Assembly: GCF_000152985.1 (NCBI RefSeq)
Contig: NZ_CH672395.1
Location: 1,154,567-1,218,566, forward strand
Source of the DNA: Leeuwenhoekiella blandensis MED217
GTDB lineage: Bacteria > Bacteroidota > Bacteroidia > Flavobacteriales > Flavobacteriaceae
DNA length: 64,000 nt
Direction of reading: 5' to 3'
The translations under genes were made by a program, and so were the position numbers. The notes beneath the pieces were generated by a model that saw nothing but the letters and a program-made list of their open reading frames with translations, was not told the DNA's origin and made no database searches. This document shows positions 26,643 to 34,302 of this stretch, in pieces (within the stretch, counting starts at the first letter, position 1; each line of letters begins with the position of its first letter).

Positions 26643-26668
26643 GTGTCAACTTATTTCAGGACGGGACA
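26643..26668 (-). repeat. Right terminal inverted repeat of the IS
   Basis: Read on the minus strand it begins TGTCCCGTCCT and ends GTTGACAC. The CTC target duplicate follows directly at 26669-26671. Confidence 0.88.
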
Positions 26669-26681
26669 CTCAAAGAATACT

Positions 26682-26710
26682 AAAAGCCACCCATTTGGGT
26701 GGCTTTTTTT
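26682..26710 (+). terminator. Terminator displaced from the Fe-S operon by the IS
   Basis: AAAAGCCACCC pairs with GGGTGGCTTTT around an ATTT loop, followed by T residues. It begins 11 bases after the IS target duplicate, and the nearest plus-strand gene upstream is the CCG protein ending at 25340, its probable former partner. Confidence 0.8.
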
Positions 26711-26740
26711 GTTGGCACCGCCAAAGGGTCAAATACTTTG

Positions 26741-26788
26741 AGGCAAGCCTCGAAATTAAACGTTCGTTTCCAAACCAGGGGCTTGCCT
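26741..26788. repeat. Inverted repeat of unknown role
   Basis: Nine-base arms AGGCAAGCC (26741-26749) and GGCTTGCCT (26780-26788) enclose 30 bases. No T run follows. The stretch from 26711 to 26930 holds no gene I can support. Confidence 0.4.
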
Positions 26789-26933
26789 TGAGGTGGTTTA
26801 CTTCAAATAGGGAGACGTCTTTTGGCTCAATTGATTAAATATGTTTGTAGGCTTTTTCCTTTCGTTTTATGCTATTTAAAATTTAATAAACGCTTTTTAT
26901 CGATTAAAATGTGTTTTTAATCTTGTTTATTCT

Positions 26934-26941
26934 TACTTTTG
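26934..26941 (+). promoter_or_regulatory. Candidate -7 box for the secreted-protein triplet
   Basis: TACTTTTG matches TAnnTTTG and ends 17 bases before the TTG start at 26959. A T-rich segment at 26912-26918 could act as -33. Confidence 0.4.
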
Positions 26942-26958
26942 TTAAAATAGTCTAAAAT

Positions 26959-27603
26959 TTGAAGGCAGCCCATACATACGTTTTTCGTTTTAGTATAGTT
27001 TGTTTTTTCTCCATGATATCGCCTGTTCTGTTTGCGCAAACGGCAAGGGTAGGAATCGGTACAAGTAATCCTCAAGCTACACTTCACGTTGTAGGTGATT
27101 TGGTTTTTGAACCAGATGCTACCATAGTGCCTACACGTCTGGTAGGTGTAAGTGTTGCGGGTGATTTAACACATTTACAGCTTTCTGCAGACTTGAATAT
27201 TGTTGATGGCGAACTTCAGGTTATCGAAGACAGTACAGATGATAATATTTTATTTGTAGGTGAAGTTGATCAGAGCGCTGATGCTGCAACCACGGTGATC
27301 TATAATAATTATGATATAGGTATCGATTCTTATAATAATGAAAATGCTGTATTACGCATTACAGGCGAATCTAACGGTTACAATATGACGGGATTTGCCA
27401 ACGGTTATGACGGGCGTATATTTTACCTCTACAATGCACAGGGTAACAATGTGACTTTCTTCAATCTTAATGCAAACAGCAGTCCCGAGAATCAAATAAT
27501 TACAGGTTCTGGTTCTAATGAAGGTATTAACGGGGAAGGTGTAGCCGAGTTTATTTATGATGGTGTTCAGGAAAAATGGATTTTAGTCAACATTCGAAGC
27601 TAG
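26959..27603 (+). CDS. Secreted tail-fibre-like protein, paralog 1 of 3
   Basis: A 214-residue protein with a Sec signal peptide (hydrophobic VCFFSMISPVLFAQ, cleavage near residue 27). The mature start VGIGTSNPQATLHVVGDLVFE is the short module seen at the tip or shaft of many phage tail fibres and flavobacterial surface proteins (IGTxNPxATLxVxG). The C-terminal part ends EGVAEFIYDGVQEKWILVNIRS after a PENQIITGSG motif, also shared with the next two genes. No lipobox or sorting domain was seen. Start is TTG; a Met at residue 19 is too far inside. It is the first of three tandem paralogs and sits just beyond the IS. Function unknown. Confidence 0.7.
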   Translation: MKAAHTYVFRFSIVCFFSMISPVLFAQTARVGIGTSNPQATLHVVGDLVFEPDATIVPTRLVGVSVAGDLTHLQLSADLNIVDGELQVIEDSTDDNILFVGEVDQSADAATTVIYNNYDIGIDSYNNENAVLRITGESNGYNMTGFANGYDGRIFYLYNAQGNNVTFFNLNANSSPENQIITGSGSNEGINGEGVAEFIYDGVQEKWILVNIRS

Positions 27604-27607
27604 GAAA

Positions 27608-28225
27608 ATGCGATACTTTTTGAACTTACTTCTTTTTTTGAGTACGCTGGGTTCTTATGCGCAGGTAGGAATTGGTACGACCAATCCTCAGGAAACTTTG
27701 CACGTGGTGGGTTCTGTACGCGTCGAAAGCAGTCCTTCAATTACAGCGCCTTTGGGACTTATAGGAGCCGATGATGAGGGAACTTTAACTACGATCAACA
27801 TTCAGAATACGCTAACGCTCACAAACGGAAAAGTAAATGTGCAAGGCAATGTTCTTTATGGTATTGGCAGTCAGGATCTGGGTGGCATTACTTACGATGG
27901 TAATTTTATTCATGATTTAGAATTAGGCCTGGGGCCGGGCGAACCTAATGAGGGGATGTCTGTCGTTAAGGTTTATAATTTACCGGCTAATGGCAAGCTT
28001 ACAGGAATACAAGATGGAGTAGACGGTTTGCACTTGTTTTTTTATAATGTAGATACGGGTAACATTCAATTTATGGATGAATCAGACACGGATTCTGCAG
28101 GATCTCAAGCCGAGAACCGCATCAAAGTACTCGCAGGTTCAGAAACGATTTCAGGTAAAGGATGTGTAGAACTGCTATATGATGGTACTGCGCAACGCTG
28201 GTTATTCCTTTCAATACACGATTAA
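27608..28225 (+). CDS. Secreted tail-fibre-like protein, paralog 2 of 3
   Basis: A 205-residue exported protein, four bases after paralog 1 and plainly related: signal peptide ending SYAQ, then VGIGTTNPQETLHVVGSVRVES, a middle beta-rich domain (LTNGKVNVQGNVLYGIGSQDLGG), and the C-terminal ENRIKVLAGSETISGKGCVELLYDGTAQRWLFL. The C-terminal pattern (ENRI, gap, G-x-G-C-V-E-L-x-YD, RW) resembles the C-terminal motif of some phage tail fibres. Similarity to the neighbours is higher at the two ends than in the middle, as if the middle evolves faster. No enzymatic motif was found. Confidence 0.7.
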   Translation: MRYFLNLLLFLSTLGSYAQVGIGTTNPQETLHVVGSVRVESSPSITAPLGLIGADDEGTLTTINIQNTLTLTNGKVNVQGNVLYGIGSQDLGGITYDGNFIHDLELGLGPGEPNEGMSVVKVYNLPANGKLTGIQDGVDGLHLFFYNVDTGNIQFMDESDTDSAGSQAENRIKVLAGSETISGKGCVELLYDGTAQRWLFLSIHD

Positions 28226-28238
28226 CTCAAGGCCTTAT

Positions 28239-28865
28239 ATGATAAGAAAACTACTCGTATTATTTTTACTTTTTCAAGCCACAGGCTTTGCTCAGATTGG
28301 TATCAATACCAATACTCCAGATGCAACACTTGATGTAAATGGTACAGTGCGTGTTGAAAATTTAATTGACGCATCGGGTGTAGCGGTTTCCCTTACCGGA
28401 ATTTCATCAGCAAATAGATTGAGTAGGACAACTACCGGAGCCGGACTTATCGTTAACGAAAACACTCTCGAGTTAGCACCGGTAACGCGTAATATTGGTG
28501 AACTAGATCTAAGTCCTTTAATAGCTGTTGAAGGAACAACATTAAATAATGTCAGTGCTTTGCTTGGTGTAGGAGAATCTAATGAGGCAAGCACCTTCAT
28601 TCGTGTATATGGCTACTCCAGTACCATAAATTTGACAGGAATCTCTGGAGGCTTCCACGGAAGACGAATCACATTGTATTTTTCAGAAGAACAAAACTTA
28701 AGACTTAAGGAAGAGGATGGGGCAGCAGCACCCGAAAATCGTTTTGTAACCCTAGCAACTTCTCAAATTACAGTAAGCGGAACGGGCTTTGTTGAGTTGG
28801 TCTACGACGCAACAGCTGGGGTAGATGGCCTAGGCAGGTGGCTTGTTCTTAAGTTTAGACCCTAA
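28239..28865 (+). CDS. Secreted tail-fibre-like protein, paralog 3 of 3
   Basis: A 208-residue exported protein, 13 bases after paralog 2. ATG at 28239 gives a clean signal peptide (MIRKLLVLFLLFQATGFAQ); a longer frame opens at 28179 but would overlap the preceding gene and place the signal internally. The mature start IGINTNTPDATLDVNGTVRVEN and the C-terminal PENRFVTLATSQITVSGTGFVELVYD, with RWLVLKF, are the paralogous modules. It is the most divergent of the three. The triplet probably arose by tandem duplication. A surface or matrix role is a guess. Confidence 0.7.
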   Translation: MIRKLLVLFLLFQATGFAQIGINTNTPDATLDVNGTVRVENLIDASGVAVSLTGISSANRLSRTTTGAGLIVNENTLELAPVTRNIGELDLSPLIAVEGTTLNNVSALLGVGESNEASTFIRVYGYSSTINLTGISGGFHGRRITLYFSEEQNLRLKEEDGAAAPENRFVTLATSQITVSGTGFVELVYDATAGVDGLGRWLVLKFRP

Positions 28866-28954
28866 GGTTTCAATTTGAGAGGCTTTTAACATTATCTTTT
28901 TCAAGGAGCCCTTGAATAAATGTTAAGTTTGTGAGAATAAATTTCACAAACACT

Positions 28955-29440
28955 ATGTTGACTCCATTTCAAGAATTATCAGATACATCAAGACTTTGGA
29001 TCTACCAAAGCGACCGCAAATTTACCGAAGAGGAACTTCCTAAACTTGAGCAATATCTAAGTGCATTTCTAGAGAAATGGACCGCTCACGGAGCTGCACT
29101 CAATGCGGGATTTGAAATAAAATATGACCGCTTCATCATCATTGCTCTTGACCAAACCCAAAGCGCAGCCAGTGGTTGCTCGATAGATACGCAGGTACGT
29201 TTTATTCAGGATCTTGAAAAAGAATTTGAGGTTTCGCTTCTAGACAAAATGAATGTAACCTACATCCAAAACGACCGTCTGCATTTTAAACCGCTTACCG
29301 ATTTTAAAAAGATGGCAAAAGATGGTGCTGTAGGGAAAAAGACGATCGTTTTTAATAACCTCGTGAATACCAAAGAAGAATATTTAGAACATTGGGAAGT
29401 GCCTGCAATAGAAAGCTGGCACAGTCGTTTCTTTAAATAA
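28955..29440 (+). CDS. Conserved hypothetical protein (sometimes called ABC transporter ATPase)
   Basis: A 161-residue cytoplasmic protein, recognisable as a family conserved in Flavobacteriia by SRLWIYQSDRKFTEEE, the GASGCSID-like AASGCSIDTQVRFIQDLEKEF, and NLVNTKEEYLEHWEVPAIESWHSRFF. Its common database label, ABC transporter ATPase, is unsupported: no Walker A, signature or Walker B motif occurs. A GTG at 28931 is in frame, but ATG at 28955 matches relatives. It lies eight bases before the GH3 fusion gene, probably in one operon. Function unknown. Confidence 0.75.
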   Translation: MLTPFQELSDTSRLWIYQSDRKFTEEELPKLEQYLSAFLEKWTAHGAALNAGFEIKYDRFIIIALDQTQSAASGCSIDTQVRFIQDLEKEFEVSLLDKMNVTYIQNDRLHFKPLTDFKKMAKDGAVGKKTIVFNNLVNTKEEYLEHWEVPAIESWHSRFFK

Positions 29441-29448
29441 AAGAACAT

Positions 29449-32364
29449 ATGCTTAAAGAACGTTTTGTACTGGTAGTCGTTCTACTGCTCACATTTACAG
29501 GTTTTGCACAAACCAGAAATCCGTTAATTGCTAAAGAATTGACCGAGCAACAAGCTTGGGTCGACAGCATTTATGATGGGATGACGCTCAAGGAAAAAAT
29601 TGGTCAGCTTTTTATGGTTGATGTTTTTTCGAGGGATCCCAAATCGGTAACCGATGCGGTAAAGCCACTGATCGAGAAACATCACATAGGTGGACTTATT
29701 TTTTCTAAAGGTGGTCCCGTGCGCCAGGCAAGACTTACAAACGAGTATCAAGCTTTGAGTAAAGTGCCTTTAATGGTAGCGATGGATGCCGAGTGGGGAC
29801 TTGCTATGCGTTTAGATTCAACCTATGCGTTCCCGTGGAATATGACGCTAGGAGCGATAAGCGATAATAAGCTTGTAGAACAGGTAGGTAAGCAAATCGG
29901 TTTACATAATAAACGCCTCGGGGTGCATATCAATTTTGCCCCGGATGTCGACATCAATGTAAATCCAGAGAATCCTATTATCGGCAATCGTTCCTTTGGC
30001 GAAGATCGGGATAATGTAACCGATAAAAGTGTAGCCTTCATTCGTGGTATGCAAGGTGCAGGAGTTTTAGGAAGTGCAAAGCATTTTCCGGGACACGGCG
30101 ATACCAATCAGGATTCGCATAAAACCCTTCCTACGATTCCATTTTCGCGTAAGCGTTTAGATTCCATAGAAATGTATCCGTACAAGAAAGTGATCGATGC
30201 GGGTATTGCAAGTATTATGGTGGCACATCTTAACGTGCCGGCGCTAGACAATCGACCGGGATATCCAACCTCCTTGTCTAAAAAGGTAGTAACCGATATT
30301 CTCAAAGACAGTTTAGGTTATCAAGGACTTATTTTTACTGATGCGCTCAATATGAAAGGAGCTTCAAATTACGATGCTCCCGGGGAGATCGATTTGGCGG
30401 CTTTTAACGCCGGGAATGATATTTTGCTGATGAGCGAAAATGTGCCTAAAGCGATTGCCAAAATTGAAGAAGCTTATAATAAAGGCGAAATTACCGAAAA
30501 GCGCTTATCCCGATCGGTGAAGAAAATACTCTTTGCCAAATTCAAAGCCGGACTTAATAATTATAAGCCTATTGAGCTACAAAATCTTTATGAGGATCTC
30601 AACAAGCCTGAAGATGAGGTGGTGTACCGCAAAGCGATGGCGAGCGCGCTCACCGTATTAAAGAATGATCAGGCAATTTTACCTGTAAAGAATATTGAAG
30701 ATAAAAAGATCGCCTATATCGAACTGGGCGATGACAGCGGGACGCCGTTTTATAATGCGCTTAAAAAATATGCTGAGATCACAAAAATTGAAGCGGCTTC
30801 GGCTTCAGAATATAGTACAAAGCTAGAGGCGTTTAATTATGTGATAATTGGTTTTCACAGGTCGAATGACAACCCCTGGAAGTCCTACAAGTTTACCTCC
30901 CGTGAAATTGAAATTATAGAAACGATAGCAGCAGCCAAACCAACGGTGCTGGATGTTTTTGTACGACCATATGCGCTTTTTGATCTGGAAAATACCAGCA
31001 ACCTTGAAGGGGTTGTGATGTCTTATCAAAACAGCAGCATTGCGCAGGAGTTGAGTGCACAGCTTATTTTTGGAGCGATTGAGGCTAAAGGTAAACTGCC
31101 GGTTTCGGTGGGTGAAGAGTTTAAGATCAATACCAGCTACGAGATAGGAACCTTGCGTCGTTTGAAATATGGGATTCCTGAGGAGGAAGGAATGGATTCT
31201 GAACAATTGAAAGGTATTGATAACCTGATGAAAGAAGGTCTTACCGATGTGATGTTTCCCGGCGGTCAGGTGTTGGTTGCACGTCACGGGAGGGTGATCT
31301 ACGAGAAGGCTTTTGGCTATCATACCTATACCAAAAAGCAACCGGTACAACTGGATGATGTTTATGATCTGGCTTCGATGACCAAAATTTTGGCAACCTT
31401 GCCCATGCTGATGAAACGTTATGATGAGGGTAAATTCAAATTGGATGATAAGCTGGGAACTCTGCTTCCTGTGCTACAAGGTTCAAACAAACAAAACATC
31501 ACGGTTAAAGAAGTATTGTCGCACTACGGTAGACTCAAACCTTGGATTCCTTTTTATACGGCAACTTTTGATGACTCCGGAAAGCTTTCAAAAAAATATT
31601 ATCGTACGCGACCCGAAGAGAATTTCAGTCTTAAGGTAGCAGAAGATCTGTATTTGCGTAACGATTATCCCGATTCTATCGTGAAAATTATTGCCGACTC
31701 AGACCTGCTCAGCAGAAGGGTTTATAAATACAGTGACCTTTCTTATTTCTTATTCAAAGAGTATTTGGAGAATACCGGAGGAAAAGATTTAGATCATTTA
31801 ACGCAGGAAAATTATTATCAATCCCTTGGGGCACATACCATGGGATATAAACCGCTCAGTCGCTTTGCAAAAAGCAAGATCGTTCCCAGTGAGAATGACA
31901 CCTACTGGCGTATGCAACAAGTACACGGTTATGTGCACGACATGGGTGCAGCTATGGAGGATAACATTGGTGGACACGCCGGTCTTTTTAGTAATGCCAA
32001 TGACGTGGCAAAAATGATGCAGATGTATCTTCAAAACGGCTACTACGGTGGGAAGCGCTATTTCTCAAAAGAAACGATGAACGCGTTCAATACCTGTTAT
32101 TATTGTAAAGACGATGTGCGCAGAGGTGTTGGCTTTGATAAACCTCAATTAGGAACAGTAGGACCTACCTGTGGTTGTGTGAGTATGGAAAGTTTTGGGC
32201 ATTCAGGATTTACAGGAACTTTGACCTGGGCAGATCCTGAGTCGGGTATTATTTATGTGTTTCTATCCAACCGCACGTTCCCTACAGCCGATAACAGAAA
32301 ATTGATTTCTTCAGATTTGCGCACACGTATTCAGGAAGTGATTGAGAATGCGGTGATTCCTTAA
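29449..32364 (+). CDS. NagZ-like GH3 beta-N-acetylglucosaminidase fused to a serine beta-lactamase-like domain
   Basis: A 971-residue exported protein (signal peptide ending TFTGFAQ). Residues about 30-570 form a family 3 glycoside hydrolase with KHFPGHGDTNQDSH at residues 211-224, the His/Asp dyad of bacterial beta-N-acetylglucosaminidases (NagZ), and nucleophile D298 in FTDALNMKGA. From about 590 onward a class C beta-lactamase/penicillin-binding fold shows S643-M-T-K646 (SxxK) and the YSDLSYFLF and FGHSGFTG boxes. It likely acts on peptidoglycan outside the cytoplasm, but the two-domain function is inferred. Only one base type of fusion is seen, with no frameshift. It is transcribed after the hypothetical protein and before bshA. 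Confidence 0.9.
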   Translation: MLKERFVLVVVLLLTFTGFAQTRNPLIAKELTEQQAWVDSIYDGMTLKEKIGQLFMVDVFSRDPKSVTDAVKPLIEKHHIGGLIFSKGGPVRQARLTNEYQALSKVPLMVAMDAEWGLAMRLDSTYAFPWNMTLGAISDNKLVEQVGKQIGLHNKRLGVHINFAPDVDINVNPENPIIGNRSFGEDRDNVTDKSVAFIRGMQGAGVLGSAKHFPGHGDTNQDSHKTLPTIPFSRKRLDSIEMYPYKKVIDAGIASIMVAHLNVPALDNRPGYPTSLSKKVVTDILKDSLGYQGLIFTDALNMKGASNYDAPGEIDLAAFNAGNDILLMSENVPKAIAKIEEAYNKGEITEKRLSRSVKKILFAKFKAGLNNYKPIELQNLYEDLNKPEDEVVYRKAMASALTVLKNDQAILPVKNIEDKKIAYIELGDDSGTPFYNALKKYAEITKIEAASASEYSTKLEAFNYVIIGFHRSNDNPWKSYKFTSREIEIIETIAAAKPTVLDVFVRPYALFDLENTSNLEGVVMSYQNSSIAQELSAQLIFGAIEAKGKLPVSVGEEFKINTSYEIGTLRRLKYGIPEEEGMDSEQLKGIDNLMKEGLTDVMFPGGQVLVARHGRVIYEKAFGYHTYTKKQPVQLDDVYDLASMTKILATLPMLMKRYDEGKFKLDDKLGTLLPVLQGSNKQNITVKEVLSHYGRLKPWIPFYTATFDDSGKLSKKYYRTRPEENFSLKVAEDLYLRNDYPDSIVKIIADSDLLSRRVYKYSDLSYFLFKEYLENTGGKDLDHLTQENYYQSLGAHTMGYKPLSRFAKSKIVPSENDTYWRMQQVHGYVHDMGAAMEDNIGGHAGLFSNANDVAKMMQMYLQNGYYGGKRYFSKETMNAFNTCYYCKDDVRRGVGFDKPQLGTVGPTCGCVSMESFGHSGFTGTLTWADPESGIIYVFLSNRTFPTADNRKLISSDLRTRIQEVIENAVIP

Positions 32365-32437
32365 TGTTGTCATCCATCGCTAATATTGCGCACTTTTTCT
32401 GGTACGTAGTGCACGAATAAATTGGTATTTTTACATC

Positions 32438-33589
32438 ATGAAAATAGCTATTGTTTGTTATCCTACCTTTGGCGGAAGTGGCGTTGTTGCAACCGAACTG
32501 GGGATCGCGCTTTCTAAACGCGGCCACGAGGTGCATTTTATTACCTACAAGCAGCCGGTACGCCTCGATTTATTAAATGAAAAGATTTTCTTTCACGAGG
32601 TAAATGTGCCGGAGTATCCTTTATTTCATTTTCAACCCTACGAGTTAGCACTTTCAAGCAAACTGGTAACCATTATCAAAGCCTACCATATAGACGTGTT
32701 ACACGTGCATTATGCGATTCCGCACGCGTACGCGGGATATATGGCAAAGAAAATGCTTCAGCAAGAGGGAATCACCATCCCGATGGTAACTACACTTCAC
32801 GGGACAGATATTACCTTAGTAGGAAATCACCCGTTTTACAAACCCGCGGTAACCTTCAGTATAAACAAAAGTGATGTGGTGACTTCGGTTTCTCAAAGCC
32901 TGAAAGAAGACACAAACCGACTTTTCGACATCAAACGCAAGATCAAAGTAATCCCCAATTTTATTGATCTGAGTACGGTAAAAGATACCTTTACCGATTG
33001 TCAACGCGGTTTGATGGCACACGAAGATGAACGTATTGTTACACACATCAGTAACATGCGCGAGGTAAAATGCATTCCCGATGTGATTAAGACCTTTTAT
33101 CACATTCAGAAGGAAATTCCATCTAAACTGATTATGGTAGGAGAAGGTCCTGAACGCGCTCCTGCCGAAGCTTTAGCCGAAGAATTGGGCATCGCTTCTA
33201 AGGTGATCTTTTTAGGAAATAGCAATGAGATCGATAAAGTATTGTGCTTTTCAGATCTGTTTTTACTTCCTTCTAAAGCTGAAAGTTTTGGCCTTGCAGC
33301 ATTAGAAGCAATGTCGCACGGCGTTCCTGTGATTTCCTCTAATGCCGGTGGATTATCAGAAGTGAATACCCACGGAGTTTCCGGTTTCTTAAGCGAGGTA
33401 GGCGCAGTAGAAGAAATGGCTAAGAATGCACTCGTAATCTTGAAGTCAGATGCAGAATTGGCACAGTTCAAAAAACAGGCAAGAACACAAGCACAACATT
33501 TTGCGATCGAAAATATCGTACCGATGTATGAAGAAGTTTATGAAAAAGCAATTAGGAAAAATGAACCTAAAAAAGCTTCACTTTCTTAA
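32438..33589 (+). CDS. bshA: N-acetyl-alpha-D-glucosaminyl-L-malate synthase BshA
   Basis: A 383-residue GT4 glycosyltransferase that joins UDP-GlcNAc and L-malate in the first step of bacillithiol synthesis, the low-molecular-weight thiol of many Bacteroidota. It opens MKIAIVCYPTFGGSGVVATELGIALSKRGHEVHFI, has HVHYAIPHAYAGYMAK, HGTDITLVG, the donor-binding GEGPER and the PSKAESFGLAALEAMSHGVPV (E-x7-E) motif. A TATTTTTA box lies five bases before the ATG, giving a nearly leaderless transcript; this pattern also occurs elsewhere in the window. The bshB and bshC genes are not nearby. Confidence 0.93.
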   Translation: MKIAIVCYPTFGGSGVVATELGIALSKRGHEVHFITYKQPVRLDLLNEKIFFHEVNVPEYPLFHFQPYELALSSKLVTIIKAYHIDVLHVHYAIPHAYAGYMAKKMLQQEGITIPMVTTLHGTDITLVGNHPFYKPAVTFSINKSDVVTSVSQSLKEDTNRLFDIKRKIKVIPNFIDLSTVKDTFTDCQRGLMAHEDERIVTHISNMREVKCIPDVIKTFYHIQKEIPSKLIMVGEGPERAPAEALAEELGIASKVIFLGNSNEIDKVLCFSDLFLLPSKAESFGLAALEAMSHGVPVISSNAGGLSEVNTHGVSGFLSEVGAVEEMAKNALVILKSDAELAQFKKQARTQAQHFAIENIVPMYEEVYEKAIRKNEPKKASLS

Positions 33590-33620
33590 AGATAAAGCCG
33601 TAGTTGTAAACAACGGCAAT

Positions 33621-33653
33621 AAAAAAATCCCGCTTGTAAAAGCGGGATTTTTT
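33621..33653. terminator. Bidirectional terminator between bshA and the small barrel gene
   Basis: A stem with ATCCCGCTT/AAGCGGGAT around a GTAA loop is preceded by six A and followed by six T. It separates the convergent bshA and the minus-strand gene at 33672. Confidence 0.85.
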
Positions 33654-33671
33654 ATGCTGTTCATTCAGTTC

Positions 33672-34163
33672 TTAAAACTGGTAACGAATTCCCAATGCGA
33701 TATCAAAATCTAGGTCGTCATTATCGTAATAGTTATTTCCGTCTCCAAAACCAATTTCCGGTCTAAAGTCTAAAGAAAGAACTAAGGGAATATCAAAGTC
33801 ATACTCGATACCTATATCACCTGCTGCAAACACAAAGGTATCATCGTCATAATCGTTGCGATCATAATCGTAAGATGCAAGACCACCACCTACACCGGCA
33901 TACCAGTTAAAACCACCGTCAATATTCCATACCCATTGGTACAAGCCGGCAAGTTTAAAACCGTCATAGTTATTTCCGTCTCTGATACCTAAATCAAGCT
34001 CTAATCTGTTGTTGCTTCCTAGGGCTCTTTGGTAAGAGATTTCAGCTCCAAAACCGTCGCTATCTCCTAAACGAAGACCTAACGCGTTAGGGGCTATATC
34101 TTGAGCTTGTGAGCTAAAAGAAAATCCGGCGATGCAGACAAATGCTATAAGTAATTTTTTCAT
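33672..34163 (-). CDS. Small outer-membrane beta-barrel protein (hypothetical)
   Basis: A 163-residue exported protein. The signal peptide MKKLLIAFVCIAGFSFSSQA is followed by alternating short beta strands (LGLRLGDSDGFGAEISYQRAL, LDLGIRDGN, LAGLYQWVWN, GVGGGLASYDYD) and it ends in GIRYQF, whose terminal Phe is the usual outer-membrane insertion signal. Acidic Asp/Asn-rich loops (NDYDDDTF, NYYDNDDLD) suggest calcium-rich extracellular loops. No enzymatic motif is visible. It is transcribed alone, from the -7-like box at 34192, towards bshA. Specific role unknown. Confidence 0.78.
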   Translation of the reverse strand: MKKLLIAFVCIAGFSFSSQAQDIAPNALGLRLGDSDGFGAEISYQRALGSNNRLELDLGIRDGNNYDGFKLAGLYQWVWNIDGGFNWYAGVGGGLASYDYDRNDYDDDTFVFAAGDIGIEYDFDIPLVLSLDFRPEIGFGDGNNYYDNDDLDFDIALGIRYQF

Positions 34164-34191
34164 AATTATAATTTTTAAAATTTTTGTTTCA

Positions 34192-34199
34192 CAAATGTA
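34192..34199 (-). promoter_or_regulatory. Candidate -7 box of the small barrel gene
   Basis: On the minus strand TACATTTG matches TAnnTTTG and lies 28 bases before the ATG at 34163. No distinct -33 sequence was seen. Confidence 0.4.
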
Positions 34200-34302
34200 A
34201 TCCTAGTTAAGCTTAGTGTTTACAGGGGTTGCGCCAATCTTTTGTTAAGCTTGTCTAAGGTTTTGTTAACTTCAAAACACTTAATAGTTGTACCTTTAGC
34301 TT

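Larger units (their letters stand above)
25353..26668. mobile_element. Complete IS3-family insertion sequence (about 1.32 kb)
   Basis: The ends are 26-bp imperfect inverted repeats (25353-25378 and 26643-26668; 20 of 26 positions match; both begin with TG in outward orientation and share a CGTCCT core and GTTGACA). A 3-bp direct repeat CTC flanks it (25350-25352 and 26669-26671), the target duplication size expected for IS3. It encodes orfA and orfB in the minus orientation with an A6G frameshift site. Everything needed for transposition looks intact. No passenger gene is present. Confidence 0.92.

Noticed and set aside
26593-26838. Open frame on the plus strand crossing the right end of the IS
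   Set aside because: It reads opposite to orfA, crosses the IS boundary and the terminator, and its sequence resembles no protein.
26959-28865. Prophage remnant as explanation for the tail-fibre-like triplet
   Set aside because: No integrase, capsid, portal, tail or lysis gene is adjacent, each protein has a bacterial signal peptide and composition equals the surroundings.
28955-29440. ABC transporter ATPase
   Set aside because: No Walker or signature motif is present, so the frequent family label is not supported by this sequence.
30823-31350. Long minus-strand frame inside the GH3 fusion gene (175 codons)
   Set aside because: It lies entirely within a well-supported gene, and its translation shows no domain or signal; it is a shadow of codon bias.
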